Shown here piece after piece: positions 49,830-62,159 of a stretch of DNA of 64,000 nt (positions are counted from its first letter, which is position 1; each line of letters opens with the position of its first letter). The translations under genes were made by a program, and so were the position numbers. The DNA lies in assembly GCA_023333565.1 (NCBI GenBank), contig JAJKFH010003493.1:930001-994000 (forward strand). Reading direction: 5' to 3'. Under the pieces are notes generated by a model. It worked only from the letters and a program-made list of their open reading frames with translations. It did not search any database and was not told where the DNA came from. Source of the stretch: Puffinus mauretanicus (Eukaryota; Chordata; Aves; Procellariiformes; Procellariidae).

Positions 49830-51160
49830 AAACGCAAGTGCTTTCTGTTTGAGGTGCCCTAGAGTATCCAAGATATCCACACATATGATCTTTGCCAACA
49901 GGCTTTAAACCAGGTACATCAGGGGATGGTGATGACAACTTGCAGATAAGTGAGGGAACAGAAGTCGGGGCAGTAAATACATGGGACAGGGTGACAGGAG
50001 CAAGAGAGCCCTCAGGAATGATAAGACAGGTTAAAAGAAGGTTTGCCTCAAGTGTTTGTGCACAAATGCACACAGTCTGGGAAGCAAACAGGAGGAGCTA
50101 GAGCTCTGTGTGTGGGCGCAGAACTAAGACATCATGAGAATAACTGAGATGTGGCAGGAGCTCTGCATTGTAAAGAGCATGCAGGCTCTTTAGGAACGAG
50201 AGGCAGGGAAGACAAGGAAGGGGAGAGCTATCTATGTAAGGGAGCAGCCTGGATGTATGGAGCTCTTTTGTGGAACAGAAGGTAAGGTGACTGAGGGCTT
50301 GTGGGTCATGAGAGGCTAGTAAGAGCAACATTGTAGTGGGAATCTGTTACGATCATACGGTCAATATTAAGAAATGGATGAAGTCTTTTTTAAGCAATCA
50401 AGGAAGTCACCAGATCACCGACCCTGGTTCTTATGGATTGCCACCCTAGCATTGGAAGATTCTGCTGAAAAGGACCTGGGGGTCCTGGTGGGCAGTAGAC
50501 TAAGCATACTGGAGGTATCAACAGGAGTGTAGCCAGTAGATCTGACAGTAGACTGGCGCGTACTGGGAGGTATCAACAGGATTGTAGCCAGCAGATCCAA
50601 GAGTGATTATTCCCCTCTGTTTGCCACTTGTGAGACTGGATCTGGAATCAGTTTTGGGCTGCCCAGTACAAGGAAGATGCTGGTAAACTTGAGCAAGTCT
50701 AGCAGAGATCTGCCAAGATGGTCAGGAGGCTAGAGAACATGCCCTGTCAGGAGAACCTGAAGGAACTGTACTTCTTTAGAGAGCAAGATTGTTTAGGGAA
50801 GGTGTGGGGCACCTAGTAGCAGATTTCCGATACCTAAGAGGAGGTTTCTAGGAAGACAGAGCCCATTTCTTTGCTAAGGAGCACAGTGGGAGAACAAGAG
50901 CCATAAATTGAAACAGGGAAGGTTATAGCTGGAAATAAGGAAAAAGATGTTCCACTGTGAGGATAATTAAGCATTGGAACAGGGGCCCAAAGAAATTATG
51001 GAATCTCCATCCTTGGAGGTTTTCAAGACTCAACTGGACAAAGCTCAGAGCAATCTCATCTGAATGCAGTGTTGACCCTCCTTTGAGCAGGGTGTTGGAC
51101 TGGAGACATCTTGAGTTTCCTTCCAGCTGGAAGGATATGCAATTCTATTGTATGTGGGAC
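49830..51160 (+). mobile_element. Old CR1 LINE: endonuclease-region and 3'-end sequence with the middle missing
   Basis: From about 50,070 the text follows the start of a CR1 ORF2: GGAAGCAAACAGGAGGAGCT, then 'ataactgagatgtgg', 'ggctctttaggaacgagaggcag', 'gggcttgtgggtca' and 'aacattgtagtgggaatctgttac' near 50,345. From about 50,465 it jumps to the C-terminal part (GAAAAGGACCTGGGGGTCCT), then 'cattggaacaggggcccaaag', 'tccttggaggttttcaagact' and 'gagcagggtgttggactgg' to the 3' end near 51,150. Most of the reverse transcriptase is absent, so over 2 kb seems lost. An internal near-duplication (GGAGGTATCAACAGGAGTGT at 50,511 and GGAGGTATCAACAGGATTGT at 50,567) lies just after the junction. The copy is heavily mutated with no usable frame. 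The 49,830-50,070 part is assigned with less certainty. Confidence 0.75.
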
Positions 51161-51690
51161 ATACATGGTGCAGAAACCACAGGAGACTCTAGCTCTTCTG
51201 GAATGATGGATATAGGCTACATGGAAAACCCAAGGGCATGTCACATGGCTTTAAGGGCTTGTGTTTAGGCAAATGAAAACCTGCTTGACTTTGCGAAGTG
51301 GCCAGGTGGCACATTGATCTTCCCATCACAAGTGAAGTATATGCAGAGGAGTATATGCCTACCTCTTCTTTTTCCATCTCTTTTTAGCTGTTTTATCATT
51401 TAGAATTCATTTCAGGGGAGTTTATCATTACGGTCTTTTGACCAGATGGAAAGACTTTTCTGGCCATTCCTAACAAGTAAAATTCCCTTTCCAAAATGCC
51501 ATTCAAACTAGGGACCATGTTTCAAGGTTGGATCAGCACATTCTTGATGAATTTCAAGTCCATACTGTAATAGACACCACTGAAGCTAAAAATAGGGACA
51601 GGAGTAAAATAGACTTTAAAATGTTCAATCAAATAAGAAATAATCCAATGAAAACCAGTCTGACTTATAATATTATTGTGGACAGCTCAC
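51161..51690. other. Non-coding sequence
   Basis: No gene or repeat is recognised. The frames here are chance. Confidence 0.5.
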
Positions 51691-52540
51691 AACAAAATCT
51701 TTTTTCTGCTTTAATTTAAATGCTGATGGGCTTGTGTCGTATGTCGCTATATTAAGGATGTGTCTGATACAGCTTCCCTGCCACAGGTCTTGTCAAGGTT
51801 GAGATTTCATGTTCACATACCAGTGTATACCAGTGAGATGGGTTATTACTTCCAACTGATTTTTGTAATTTATGAAAATATAAGGGAAATAAAATGCAGA
51901 GCAGGGATTTTCTAACTTCAACAACTTAATGCAGCTCAGAGCAGATTCAAGTTTTGTTTTCGCTATCTATATATTATGCTGTAGTGTTGCCTATTAAATT
52001 CAAGCCGAGCAGAAGAAAAGGATGAATTTGCATATCCATTTCCATTCAAGTTATGGACTTTTAAATCCATGTTGCTTGTGTCTATAGACTAATGAGTGCA
52101 CCATTATGGAAGGGGCTTAGTATGCCACTGCACTTGGCATGTCCAGGTTTTTGCTCGGCATATAATATTTTGAGAGCCATTTTTTTCAAGCATAGCGTAA
52201 TAGGCTTTAACTTTGCTAAGCTTTTCTGCCAGGCCTCCAGTGCCCTGCTGTTCTATTATATTGAACTTGTAAGCAGGACGCTCTGCCAGGCTCACCCAGA
52301 TTACTGCTGCAATAAGGGCCCTGCTGAGTGACTAGTGTCATGATAAGTGCTAGGGAGGGAGTTCACCATCTTGGCATACTGTTCTCATCTTATTAAATTC
52401 AGCTTTGTGGAAGCAGGGAGTCTGCCTCTCGGCCTCACTGGCTCTGGCTCAGTCCAACTGCTACTGTCAGACAATATGAAAATAGGAACCACCACAGCTA
52501 ATGGCAGGTGCTGCACCACCACAGCTGAGGAAAAAAGAGA
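51691..52540. promoter_or_regulatory. Candidate conserved enhancer-like block
   Basis: This repeat-free block has homeodomain-type cores (TTTAATTTAAATG near 51,709-51,721, ATTAAATTC twice) and denser, non-repetitive sequence between 52,090 and 52,340. Frames are open by chance on both strands at 52,092-52,331 and 52,104-52,295, which fits strong sequence constraint without coding. Conservation is inferred from texture, with no alignment. Confidence 0.28.
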
Positions 52541-54300
52541 GCTTTTCCTTTTTTTCTTTTCTTCTTTTTTTCTTTTAATAGGCACTTGACTGGATTGATT
52601 TGAAAACATTTAGCTTTTTAATATTATTATAGTCCTCATACCCACAGATACTTGCTGAGCCACTGTTCTTTTTGAACATGTTTATTCTGTCCACTTTATA
52701 CTCCTTTGTTCTTGTTTACTTACATTCAGGAAATATAATGTAGCAAACAAGCCCTTGGAACAGGTCTGATACATTCAGATTTGGTAAAGGATGGTATTGT
52801 AAAGGTCCAGTCCTGACATCCGTATTCAGGCAAAACCCCCTACTGATGTTGCCCAAGGAAAATTTCCTGAATTCCAGTCTTTGGTTTCTACTGGGGGTGA
52901 AGCGAGTTAGCTGTTCAAGCTCCCCTGAACTCAGTGACACCTGGTTACCTAATGCTTATATTTCTTTTAAAAATCTAACCTTTAATTTTGGGTGGAGGAT
53001 TCAGAATTTTCCCAGAGCCCTAAAATGACCAGCTGTGATCCGAGTGTAAGCTATGCTGCTGAATGCAGCAGGAAAAGTGCAATATTCATAGGAGAGAGAG
53101 AACAGGGGAATATGTGTTTGCGAGCCATCCCTAAGGAGAGGAAGAAAATAAAAATCACTCATTTTGTAGTATGAATTTCCACAGTTGTAAAGCATGGCTT
53201 AGTTCTGAATATCAGTTTCCAAAAGAGTATTTGCCTTTATTTTTGAGCCTAAAGCTCTTTTGAGCTAAGAATGAAAAAGCCCTTCCCAAGGGCTTGTGGA
53301 AGGATAGATGAATTACTTCTGCACTTGCTGGTGTCTGAGCATGTATAGAGTCTTCCTTGACATCAGCAAATACATTGTTTCTCACTGTTCAACAATAAAT
53401 GTTCAAACAACCCCATTATTGTCACTTCAACATTTTGTAAATTCGACACAATCAGAACATGCAGTGTAACCTTTCTGAGAGAAATATCGATGTGGTCCAG
53501 CTACAGAAGTCATTGTATAGCAAAACCAAGTTGGGATCAATAGAAAATCCAGATTTTCAAATGCATTTATGGCAGGAGTTGCTAAGTCTGGCAGGTTGCA
53601 GTTCAGCAGCACACTTGTTGGCCACGTCAGTCTTCATAAGAGTGACAGGTTTGATTAGACTCTTTGAGAGAGGCTGTTTCAAAAATTCAGATGAAATAAG
53701 ATCTTTCTGCCAATTTGCAATATCACATTCACAATCCATTCCAGACTCATTGAAGGTAAGGAATAAAGGACTTAACATTTTAATCCCGCCTGAGAAAACA
53801 AATAAGGAAATTATGTCTCCAAAAAGTGTGATTTTTTTTTCTTGAAAAATGAGAGTGGTGAACTATTAGTGAAGCTGACTACCATGAATATTGTGTGTCA
53901 GACCTTTTAAATCCCAGGCAATTGGCATGCAAGGGAATTCTTGTCAAAATTCAAGGGCAAATGAAAGGATAAAACAAATCTATCTGGTCAAGTTCATTTG
54001 TTAGACAAGTCCAATTTTTTTATACCTGTTCTTCATTTCTATATCGCATTCTTAAAGTTGTCACTTGTAAAGGTTTTTAAATGTTCCTTCTAAGTCACAC
54101 TTTTTCTTCTTCTTTTTTTTTTTTTTTATTCCTTAAGTCTGTCTTGTTATCCTGATTCACTCTGATGGTATTGGGCATGGGGGGTGTTGGGGTTTTTTTT
54201 ACTCTGGTCCACACAGACCAAATTGCCAAGAAAAACATGATTAATTTAGAAGAGGTTTTAACCTTAACTTTTCTCTTTTTATCTACCTCTTTCACTATAG
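52541..54300. other. Putative intronic sequence
   Basis: The longest + frame, 53,459-53,845, ends near a donor-like AAGGTAAGG at 53,754, but no acceptor precedes it and its exit phase does not fit the exon at 54,301. T runs occur at about 54,112-54,127 and directly before that exon. Confidence 0.4.
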
Positions 54301-54398
54301 ACTTAAAAAGTTTACTTGAAATTCAGAACACTGCAGCTAATGAGTGGATTACAGTGGAATGGTTGCTGAAAATTGTCCAGGAGAAGTGTAACCAAGAG
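54301..54398 (+). CDS. Candidate internal exon (98 nt) of an unidentified gene
   Basis: The segment follows a strong pyrimidine tract and acceptor (CTTTTTATCTACCTCTTTCACTATAG ends at 54,300, shown here in part as TCTACCTCTTTCACTATAG) and precedes a consensus donor GAG|GTAAGT at 54,399. Only one frame stays open over the 98 bases; the other two hit stops within 20 bases. That frame enters in phase 1, leaves in phase 0 and encodes 32 residues, including NTAANEWITVEWLLKIVQEK, a helix-forming, amphipathic sequence. The pattern suits an exon of a helical-repeat or coiled-coil protein, but I cannot name the gene. The phase agrees with the 45-nt candidate at 40,621. Retention of one open frame with good splice sites is suggestive, not proof. 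Confidence 0.45.
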
Positions 54399-57300
54399 GT
54401 AAGTAGAGAAAGCTAACAATCTCAAGTGAAGTTTTGGGATTATATGAAATTGGTTTTATTTTGTTTTACTTTGAGAAAACACAAAGATCTCAGGCTTCGA
54501 TTTTTGCCGCTGAATCCAGGTTTGGAATCAATAAATGTGGAGTGATTGTGGCATGATTCGGAAAATATTTTATGAGGAATGCATGGAATCTACTCCAACT
54601 TAGAGGTGACACTGATCTCTAGCCATTGTGCCTGCGAACATGGAACAAAGAAGGTGTCTATTAATGCTAACCAAACAGATTTACCTTTTGTTTTCATGGT
54701 GTAATTTAAATGATTCAACGGGGAGTTGCTCCTCTGTCAGATTCCGAGGGATTAAATGGCCTTGGGATGTGACCTCTTTTTGTGAGTGGGAACATCAGCT
54801 TAGGATTCAGTTGTTTCAGATTTTTCTCTTTTCTGTGATAACTCTGGATCTTGAAACTTGATTCCATTTTCAGTGATTTTGCAGCTGAAGAGTCTGGTGC
54901 TTTTAAATTGCAACAGTCAGTGGGCAAGACATTCTGAATGAAGGTGGGCCTATAAAAAAGTATTCACACTTGTCTTCCATTCATCACATAAAAACAACCG
55001 AGTGCATTACCACAGACAAGTGCACCTTACCATCACACTTCAGACATCCTTTGTCCTGGTTAGCTGGCAACCTCTTTTTGCAAAAGAGTTTTGTCAAGTA
55101 CAACGGATAGATATACACTAGCTGTGTAAGCCCAGGTATGCCCGTAGTGTGTTGGGAAAAGTAATCAACATAAAAAACCGAAACAATGGACCAAACATGT
55201 AGTCATTTTAATAAAGTCAAGTTATTTGTGTTTGGTTTTATATATATGTATATCTTTCTCTAACTACGTGAAAACAGCATTTTTGGATATGACAGTTTGG
55301 AGATAAATATACCCTTGCAGTGTTTGTAGCAGAAACACTGAGTCATTATGCTAGCGCATGAGAGTGAAAGAGAAAAACAAACGAATCTATTTTCACTGTC
55401 CAAGTTGAATGAAATGTGAAAAATAAACAAACAGCACAGATGGTGAAACAGTTTAAATTTTTAATACTCTTCCAGTGTTAATCATTTCCGATACTTATAA
55501 CAGCATGATAGTAACATATATTAAAATATGTTGGTTTATTCTAAAAAGAAAAAAAAAAAAAAGCAGATGAGCAATTCACAATTTACAGCAAATTCATATT
55601 TAAAAAAATATTTTTGGAACATAATCAGTTTAAATTTTCCTGCATGAATATTAAACAATCTGTTCAAATGCTAAATCTTTGGCAGGATCTTATTTCTGCC
55701 TACTGTGGATAACGTATCTGAAAACTTACAGTTCCGTATGCTCGTTTCTTTTTCTTTATTAATTTGCTAAGTCCAGAAATGTAAGTGTAGACAGGCAGAA
55801 CTAGAATTCTCAGTAACTCTATTCATTGTTTTTCAGTATTCTCACAAACAGAACACAAATTTTGGAGAGAATCCCAAATGGCAGGTGCTGACACTAAGTA
55901 GAGACAGGAACAGCCTTCTTGTTAACATATTATCTACTCCTCACCTACCACTGCTCTGTTACAAAACTCATTGACAATGAAAGCTAAATGAACTAACTGA
56001 AAACTAATTCAGTACTGTTACAAATATTTCAGACAGCTGCATAAACCTTTCTGCAGCTTAAATGCAAATGAAGCAAAGAACCTCTGAAATCTTCTCTATG
56101 CCTAGCCACGTTGGATAACATCCAAGCAACTATATTTTCTTTCCAGAGCAAATTTAAAGCATTCTTTGCAAAAGGTGGTGTCCTGGAGAGATGAACTGGG
56201 AAAACAGAAAGACAGATGGAGGAAATCAAATGAATCAGGTACTGCTGCTTGCACAAGGAAGTGAATGAGGAGGACAAGTAGTTGATATGTCCTTAGTAGA
56301 TCCATATTGCTGTGTTACAGACCCATTAATAAATTATATGTGTTAGAGTATTCTATACATTAACAGTTGATCTAAATAGTCTCATCCCAAGTCGCAAGAG
56401 ACTCCATTTCCTTAACCATCATCTCTAATTTCTTCCTTTCCTCTCCCTGAGGGATACTATGACTCCTAACTTGTTAAAGGGAGAGAAGATTAGAAGGAAT
56501 ATGTTAGTTTATACAGTGTTGCAAGTAGTGAATATAATGATATTTATAATACTTCTTCAAATTACTTTTTCTTTTGATACCAAAATGGCAAATACTGAGA
56601 AGCTAACTTTTAGGTTCCCTAATTAAAAGAAAAATACAGTTCTCGCAGGCCTTGTTCTTGTGTTCAGTAGTTTCCTTCAAATTTGGAGAAACAAGCACAC
56701 TTTCAGGTGTGTTACTGTCCTATTGCTCTCCCATTCTAAAGATGACTGTGGCTCCTTGGTGGCTATTGACAGGTTTATCAGGAATATCATGGGGCCAGTT
56801 CTGTGGAGGTGAAGTTTTCTTGTTGGAAGCAATGAAATGGTTGACTGTGTCCCCATTAAGTGAATATAACATTTATCAAGAGAACAGCCAATCTAAACTG
56901 TTCAAAGGATTTGGGGGGGGAAGGGAATTTTTAGACATTTCTCACAAAAATGTTAATTTTTAATTTTTTACCCCCAAAAAATTAAATGTAGAAATTTTTT
57001 TTTAAGTGAGATTTTTGATTTATCATTTCCTCATTCATATTCCTTTTTTCTTCCTTTCTTGCCCACTGGAAACAAAGAGAAGGAAGAAAAAAGGGAAAAT
57101 GGAAACCAGAAGCTCTTTGAACCGAATTCATACCAATGACATGTAATAGGAAAGAAATGAGAAAAGAGAAAAGCTCTGTCAGCTTCGTACAACTACATAA
57201 ACCTTCTTTTCATTGTTCTTCCCTTTCTTCCATCGAAGCCCAGAGTGTGCCTCTTGTTCTCCTACTCTGAAGAGCCAAAGAGCTCTTTTGCATAAGATCA

Positions 57301-58490
57301 GAGACAGGTATGTGGGCAGTGACTATGAAGGATATCTTTTTATTTAGAGATCCCCATGAAGGATCATTCTGTTAAAGTTACTGACGGCGCTGTCAGTTCA
57401 TAGAGCTTTCTTTTTTATTTTCTCCTTTAACTTGAGGATTGAACATCCGCATTACCTAGCTGGATAGTGATACTAAACTCATCCTAATTTTGTAGCATTC
57501 TGCTATTATGGAGGTGCTATGCCTCCTTAATATGCCTTACCTTTCTTCTGAGGGAGCTAACATCCTAGTTTTCCATACTCCTTTTGGAAACTGTAACCCT
57601 GTGGTAGATGCTGTCAGCCTTGTAAGTTTTGCTGGGTAAATATGAAACTGTAGTCTTAGCTTGCTTCTAGGCCACTGATACAGGGAGGAGAGGATGCTTA
57701 GCGTGTACCCCCTTAACGGGTAGGTACATATTGCACTGCCAAGATTTTCCAAAATGGTTAGTGGCTGAAGGTGTTTTGGCTGGTGAGTGCCCCAGCTGAG
57801 ATACCTTATAATGAGCCTGATTTTTGGAAAATAGCCTTTGAAACCAGGCCTTTAACAACAAGCACTAGTCACTCTCAGATGCTTGGCAATATGCTGCCTT
57901 GTTTTCCTCCTTGATTTTTGCAGCCCTCACTGTGGACCATCTCTGGTGACTATCACAAAACCCGTCTATATTAAAAGATAATTTAGTTGGTACCTGTGAT
58001 AGATTCACATCCTTTACATATCAGCCACAAGAGGGGGATGTGGAATACTCACTGAATAGTAGGTTTTAGTCCACTGTTTCTGACAGTTGTCAGTGTTTTT
58101 GATAGCTTCTATGATTTTTACCATCCGGCCACTTTTAGCACCAGGCTTATTTTCCTGAAGATCATGAGTTGCAACAGTCTATTTTTAGTTAGGAGCAACC
58201 TTTAGAGGGGGGTTCAGATGGAAATATTCTGTCACCTAAATTTGACCCCCTTTTGCTCTTTAATAGAACAGTTTCAGTTGTTTAACACTTTCAGAGAACT
58301 ATGCAGCTATCCCAACACAGGAAAAGGGATTAATGGTACAACATGATTTTTTTCCAATAAAGAAATTCTAATTGATACATAGATTCTAATCACAGGAAAC
58401 CTGTTTTACAGCAACTGTGCTGTGATGGGCTATTTTAGGGGCAGAGTGGTTCATACTGTAGAAAATTTGTACATGAGGGCAAAAGGAATA
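54399..58490. other. Putative intronic sequence with a possible conserved patch
   Basis: The part 54,490-54,850 is repeat-free with a varied texture that may be regulatory. A TA-rich run lies near 55,240-55,250, an A run near 55,551-55,562 and a G run near 56,911-56,918. No gene is recognised. Confidence 0.4.
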
Positions 58491-58815
58491 GACAATTGCT
58501 TTTGGGGACTGTGTAGATTAGTACATCATTGCATACTAACAAAGTGCTAATTGCTCCTTTTGACCACGGGCCCAGTTTACAGAGCTTTAGCACAAATGTG
58601 CCCTGTGCACTAAATTACAAAACTAACACTGCATTATTTCTCAGTACAGCTTGCAAATTCTTGTAGGGCAGTATGCATTAGCCTTAATTGGATGCAAAGA
58701 AAAAGGATGGCATAGAGATACTCACTTGCAATTTAGAAAGAACAGCCCTGGTGCTAATTACCCAGGTTGCAAATGTTGCATTTGCTTTGTGACGATAGTA
58801 GTAAAACCAAACAGT
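58491..58815. promoter_or_regulatory. Candidate enhancer-like block with homeodomain and POU-like words
   Basis: Clustered words include GCTAATTGC (about 58,546), ACTAAATTAC (58,609), CCTTAATTGGATGCAAAG (58,682 on), GTGCTAATTACC (58,751) and GTTGCAAATGTTGCATTTGC (58,766 on). Such density of TAATT and ATGCAAA-type cores is typical of developmental enhancers. Function and conservation are inferred only. Confidence 0.33.
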
Positions 58816-61800
58816 ATACATATATTTATATAATTTTAGAATTATGATTTAATATTGTATATAATAACTACACAAGCAGTAATTTATCTCTGCTTGGTAT
58901 GTTAGCTAAAAAACAGGTGTGAACTACTTTGAACAGGTTGTTGGTACTGATTTGAGAGAAATTTTAAAATAGCAGCTGTTCAGAAGATTTGCCGATTAGT
59001 TAATGACCATTTCACAATATCTGGGAAGGTAGAACAAAACCATGTAGAATAATCTCTCTTCTTTATCTTCATTAGAACCGTACTCAGAAAGGTAGATGTT
59101 TTAGTTTGGCAAAATAGCATCTCATCTTTCTGCTCCTTTTCTAAAAGTTCAGAATTATTTGCTCACAGACTCTTTCTACCCTTGAAAGAGGATAGAAAGA
59201 AGCATCACGACTGGATACACAAAGAGTCAATAAAAGACTTCACTTGTTTGGAAAGGCATAAATCTACAGGTGTCACTCCATTCTGCTGCACATCACTCAA
59301 ACCTTTCTTGCACTGGACTCTTGATTTTGTTGTTCTGCTAGCAGGGAAATTTGAAGATTGGGCTTCTTTCACGTATTTGTTTGGTCCCTTTTTTCTTTTC
59401 ATACAGGAGTTCTTATAGGTCTGACGCTTTCTTTAGATAGGCAGCCTGGCACTAACTGAATTTAATTTCTACTGTAATTTAATTCTAGCTCTTAAAATTC
59501 TTCATTTGGGATTTGAGGACTCTAGTACTAGAGGCCCAACCTGAGACTTCAGGCATGCATTGTAGTATTTGAGGGTAGGGCATGTATTACGGTATTTTAG
59601 TAAGGAAAAGGTATTTGGAAAGGGGAAAAAAAAGATGCTATAGGGAATAATCCAGTGTTGTGAAAAGAATAGACTAAAATATTTTGTGGGTTTTCCTTTC
59701 ACACATTGTTAAAATAATATGAATACTGAATAACACAAATTCCACTCTCTAGTCTGTCTTTTATAATTAACAAGTTTATACAAAAAAGTATAAAATGCAA
59801 CTGAAAAGGACAGGTATGTGTCACCATAAGGGCACTCTGTGTCACAAAGCAAGTATGCCTTAGCGCCAGCCAAAACAACCACCCACTCAGGGTACTGAAG
59901 GGTAGGCATGCTGTTATGACCCAGATTCAAATGGTGAGAGTAGGAGTGAGAAAGTGAAAGTGTTAATAATACTTCAAGCACAGAGCTAATGGGAGGGGAA
60001 TTTCTGGGATTCCCCTTTCATTCCTATTCTCTCTCAAAAGAAAGCTACAGAGTTCCCTCTGAAAAAAAAAAAAGTCTCTTTGGCTTATCACCAAATGCTG
60101 AATTTTTAGACTGAATGATGTGCAGCAGAACTGTGTACCTGTCCTGGCTGGAAATACATGTGTGAGTACTGAAGAGGGATAGATGAATTGAGAGGTATAA
60201 AAAATCTCAGATGACTTGAAACTTTGACTAGTGCTGAAACACTTATTGAGAATGGAAAAAGATGGGTAATTTAAAATACTGACATACTTCTTTGTTTTGC
60301 TGCAGCTGACATAAATTTGAAAGACAATAAATCTGTTGCATCCATCAACACCAAATCCAGCAGCCTGCCCCACCAAATAGCTTGCACAATGGCTTTTTGG
60401 AGAGATGGAGCATATGCTTACCATACTGCTGCAAAAACTCGTTTTTCTTAATCCTTCTTGTGCCTAACTCAGTTCATTCTTATTAGAATGAGCATTGTTA
60501 TGTTGCAGAAGTGTTTAATATTTTATATTTTACAGAAATACTAGGAAGCCTTCCAACTCAGATAGGCTTGGTATCATACTAACACTGAATGTGATTAAAA
60601 AAGAATTAACATTAGCAAATTCAACCATTTTACAGTGGTTGCTTTTTTAGTTTTTAATTAAGTTTAATTATTAAGAAATTAAAGCTTGATCAGGCTCTAG
60701 CAGCACCTATGTTGAACAACACTCAGATACAAATTACTTGATCCATTGCAAGTAGGTGACTCATGTAGGTCGATTCTCTGTAACAGACATAAGGATTGCA
60801 GCTTCAAGATCTCTGAAAACTTTTATGCCTCAGGAAGTCCTGTATTCAATACATTTTCACATAAGTGTAGGGCAGTAAAGATAATCATGCGGTAGTTCTC
60901 TCTTTAACTTGTTAAAACTAAAGTGGGTTACAGGGCTACCACTCTCTCTTTCTGCTAATGTTTTCTTCCTTTGATGTAGGCAGCTTTTCGGTCAGAAAGA
61001 ATGAGAAATGTCAGTATGTGGTTGCTTGCTTAGAATGACTCCAACAAATATGACTTTTTTGCAAAATAGAAATTATTTATTTACACTATCAGTTGTGGAA
61101 AGACTCCCCTAAGGTAGAGCATAAATGAATTAAAAGTGGGGCTCAGGGGTGAGTCACTCGCCTGCCTTCCTCTGAAGCTTTCCGGTGTTTGCAAGAGAGG
61201 GTGATGGAAGGTGGAGGAGGAGAAGGAGGAAATTATCTCCTTTTGTGATGGCTCTTGTCAAGGCTTTTTCTCCCAGTGACTGAGCGCAGATATTGAAAGT
61301 CTGTTCTATCTCCCCAATGTCTGATGTCAACATCAGATGTCATCCGTAGCAGCAGCAGCAGCCGCCGTTGTGACAGTAAAAGACAAACAGTGGAAGACAT
61401 AGCCAAAATGTTGAAGTCCCTGCTTCCCTCCTCAGGGCTAACAAAGCATGTAGAGACCTACATTCTGAACTTGGGACGCAGCTGTTAAAAGCACTTTAGT
61501 TTTCCAACCTGTGTATCTGGAAAACTTCGTGATTGCAAGTGATTTGGACAAGTCTGGCTTTTGAAGCAAAGCAAAACCTGGATTCTGAAAGTTTGAAAGT
61601 GTAACAACTGAGTAAGAATGGCAGAATTTCACACCTCTTATTTCAGATTTTCAAAAGAGGCAAAATAATGTGCCTGGTGTTTTAACTCAGCTTTGTTTTT
61701 AATAAAATAAAATATAGACAATATAAAACTATATGGATGGAATTAAATGAGGCATACAATATACCCCAGAAACCATAACAAATTGCAAGTGCATAGAAAT

Positions 61801-62159
61801 CTTCATTCTAAGGGGTAGTTTGAAAAGTATTCACTTCACATAAAAGCTGTTTATTAGTCTCGTCACATTTCCTGGTACAGTGGAACTATTAGTAATATAT
61901 AGCAGTATTGGAAAATACTTTAAAATGACTGTATCCAAGGTCTGGAGTGAGTTGCCTTACAGTAGGTCATCATGCTGTTTCTTTTTCTTCTTTTTTTTTC
62001 AACTGCCATCTGTGCTCCAGAACTTAGGTTTTCATTAAAGCAAAAATCAGCTGTAAGGATTTCTGTCTCATTCACATTAAAACCCCTTGGAATAACTGAG
62101 AACCTGATTGTATAGTTACAAAGAAAAACTCTAAAATTCCATCCTCTTCTTTTCCAGTT
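58816..62159. other. Putative intronic sequence
   Basis: No gene is recognised. A G/A-rich run lies at about 61,207-61,231. At 61,321-61,372 a CTGATGT/ACATCAG inverted pair is followed by a short (GCA)4 and GCCGCC patch that is unusually GC-rich for its surroundings and may be regulatory. A T run lies near 61,990-61,999. Confidence 0.4.

Noticed and set aside
53459..53845. 128-codon + frame near a donor-like GTAAGG
   Set aside because: No acceptor with a pyrimidine tract upstream, exit phase unlike the next candidate exon, and no recognisable domain.
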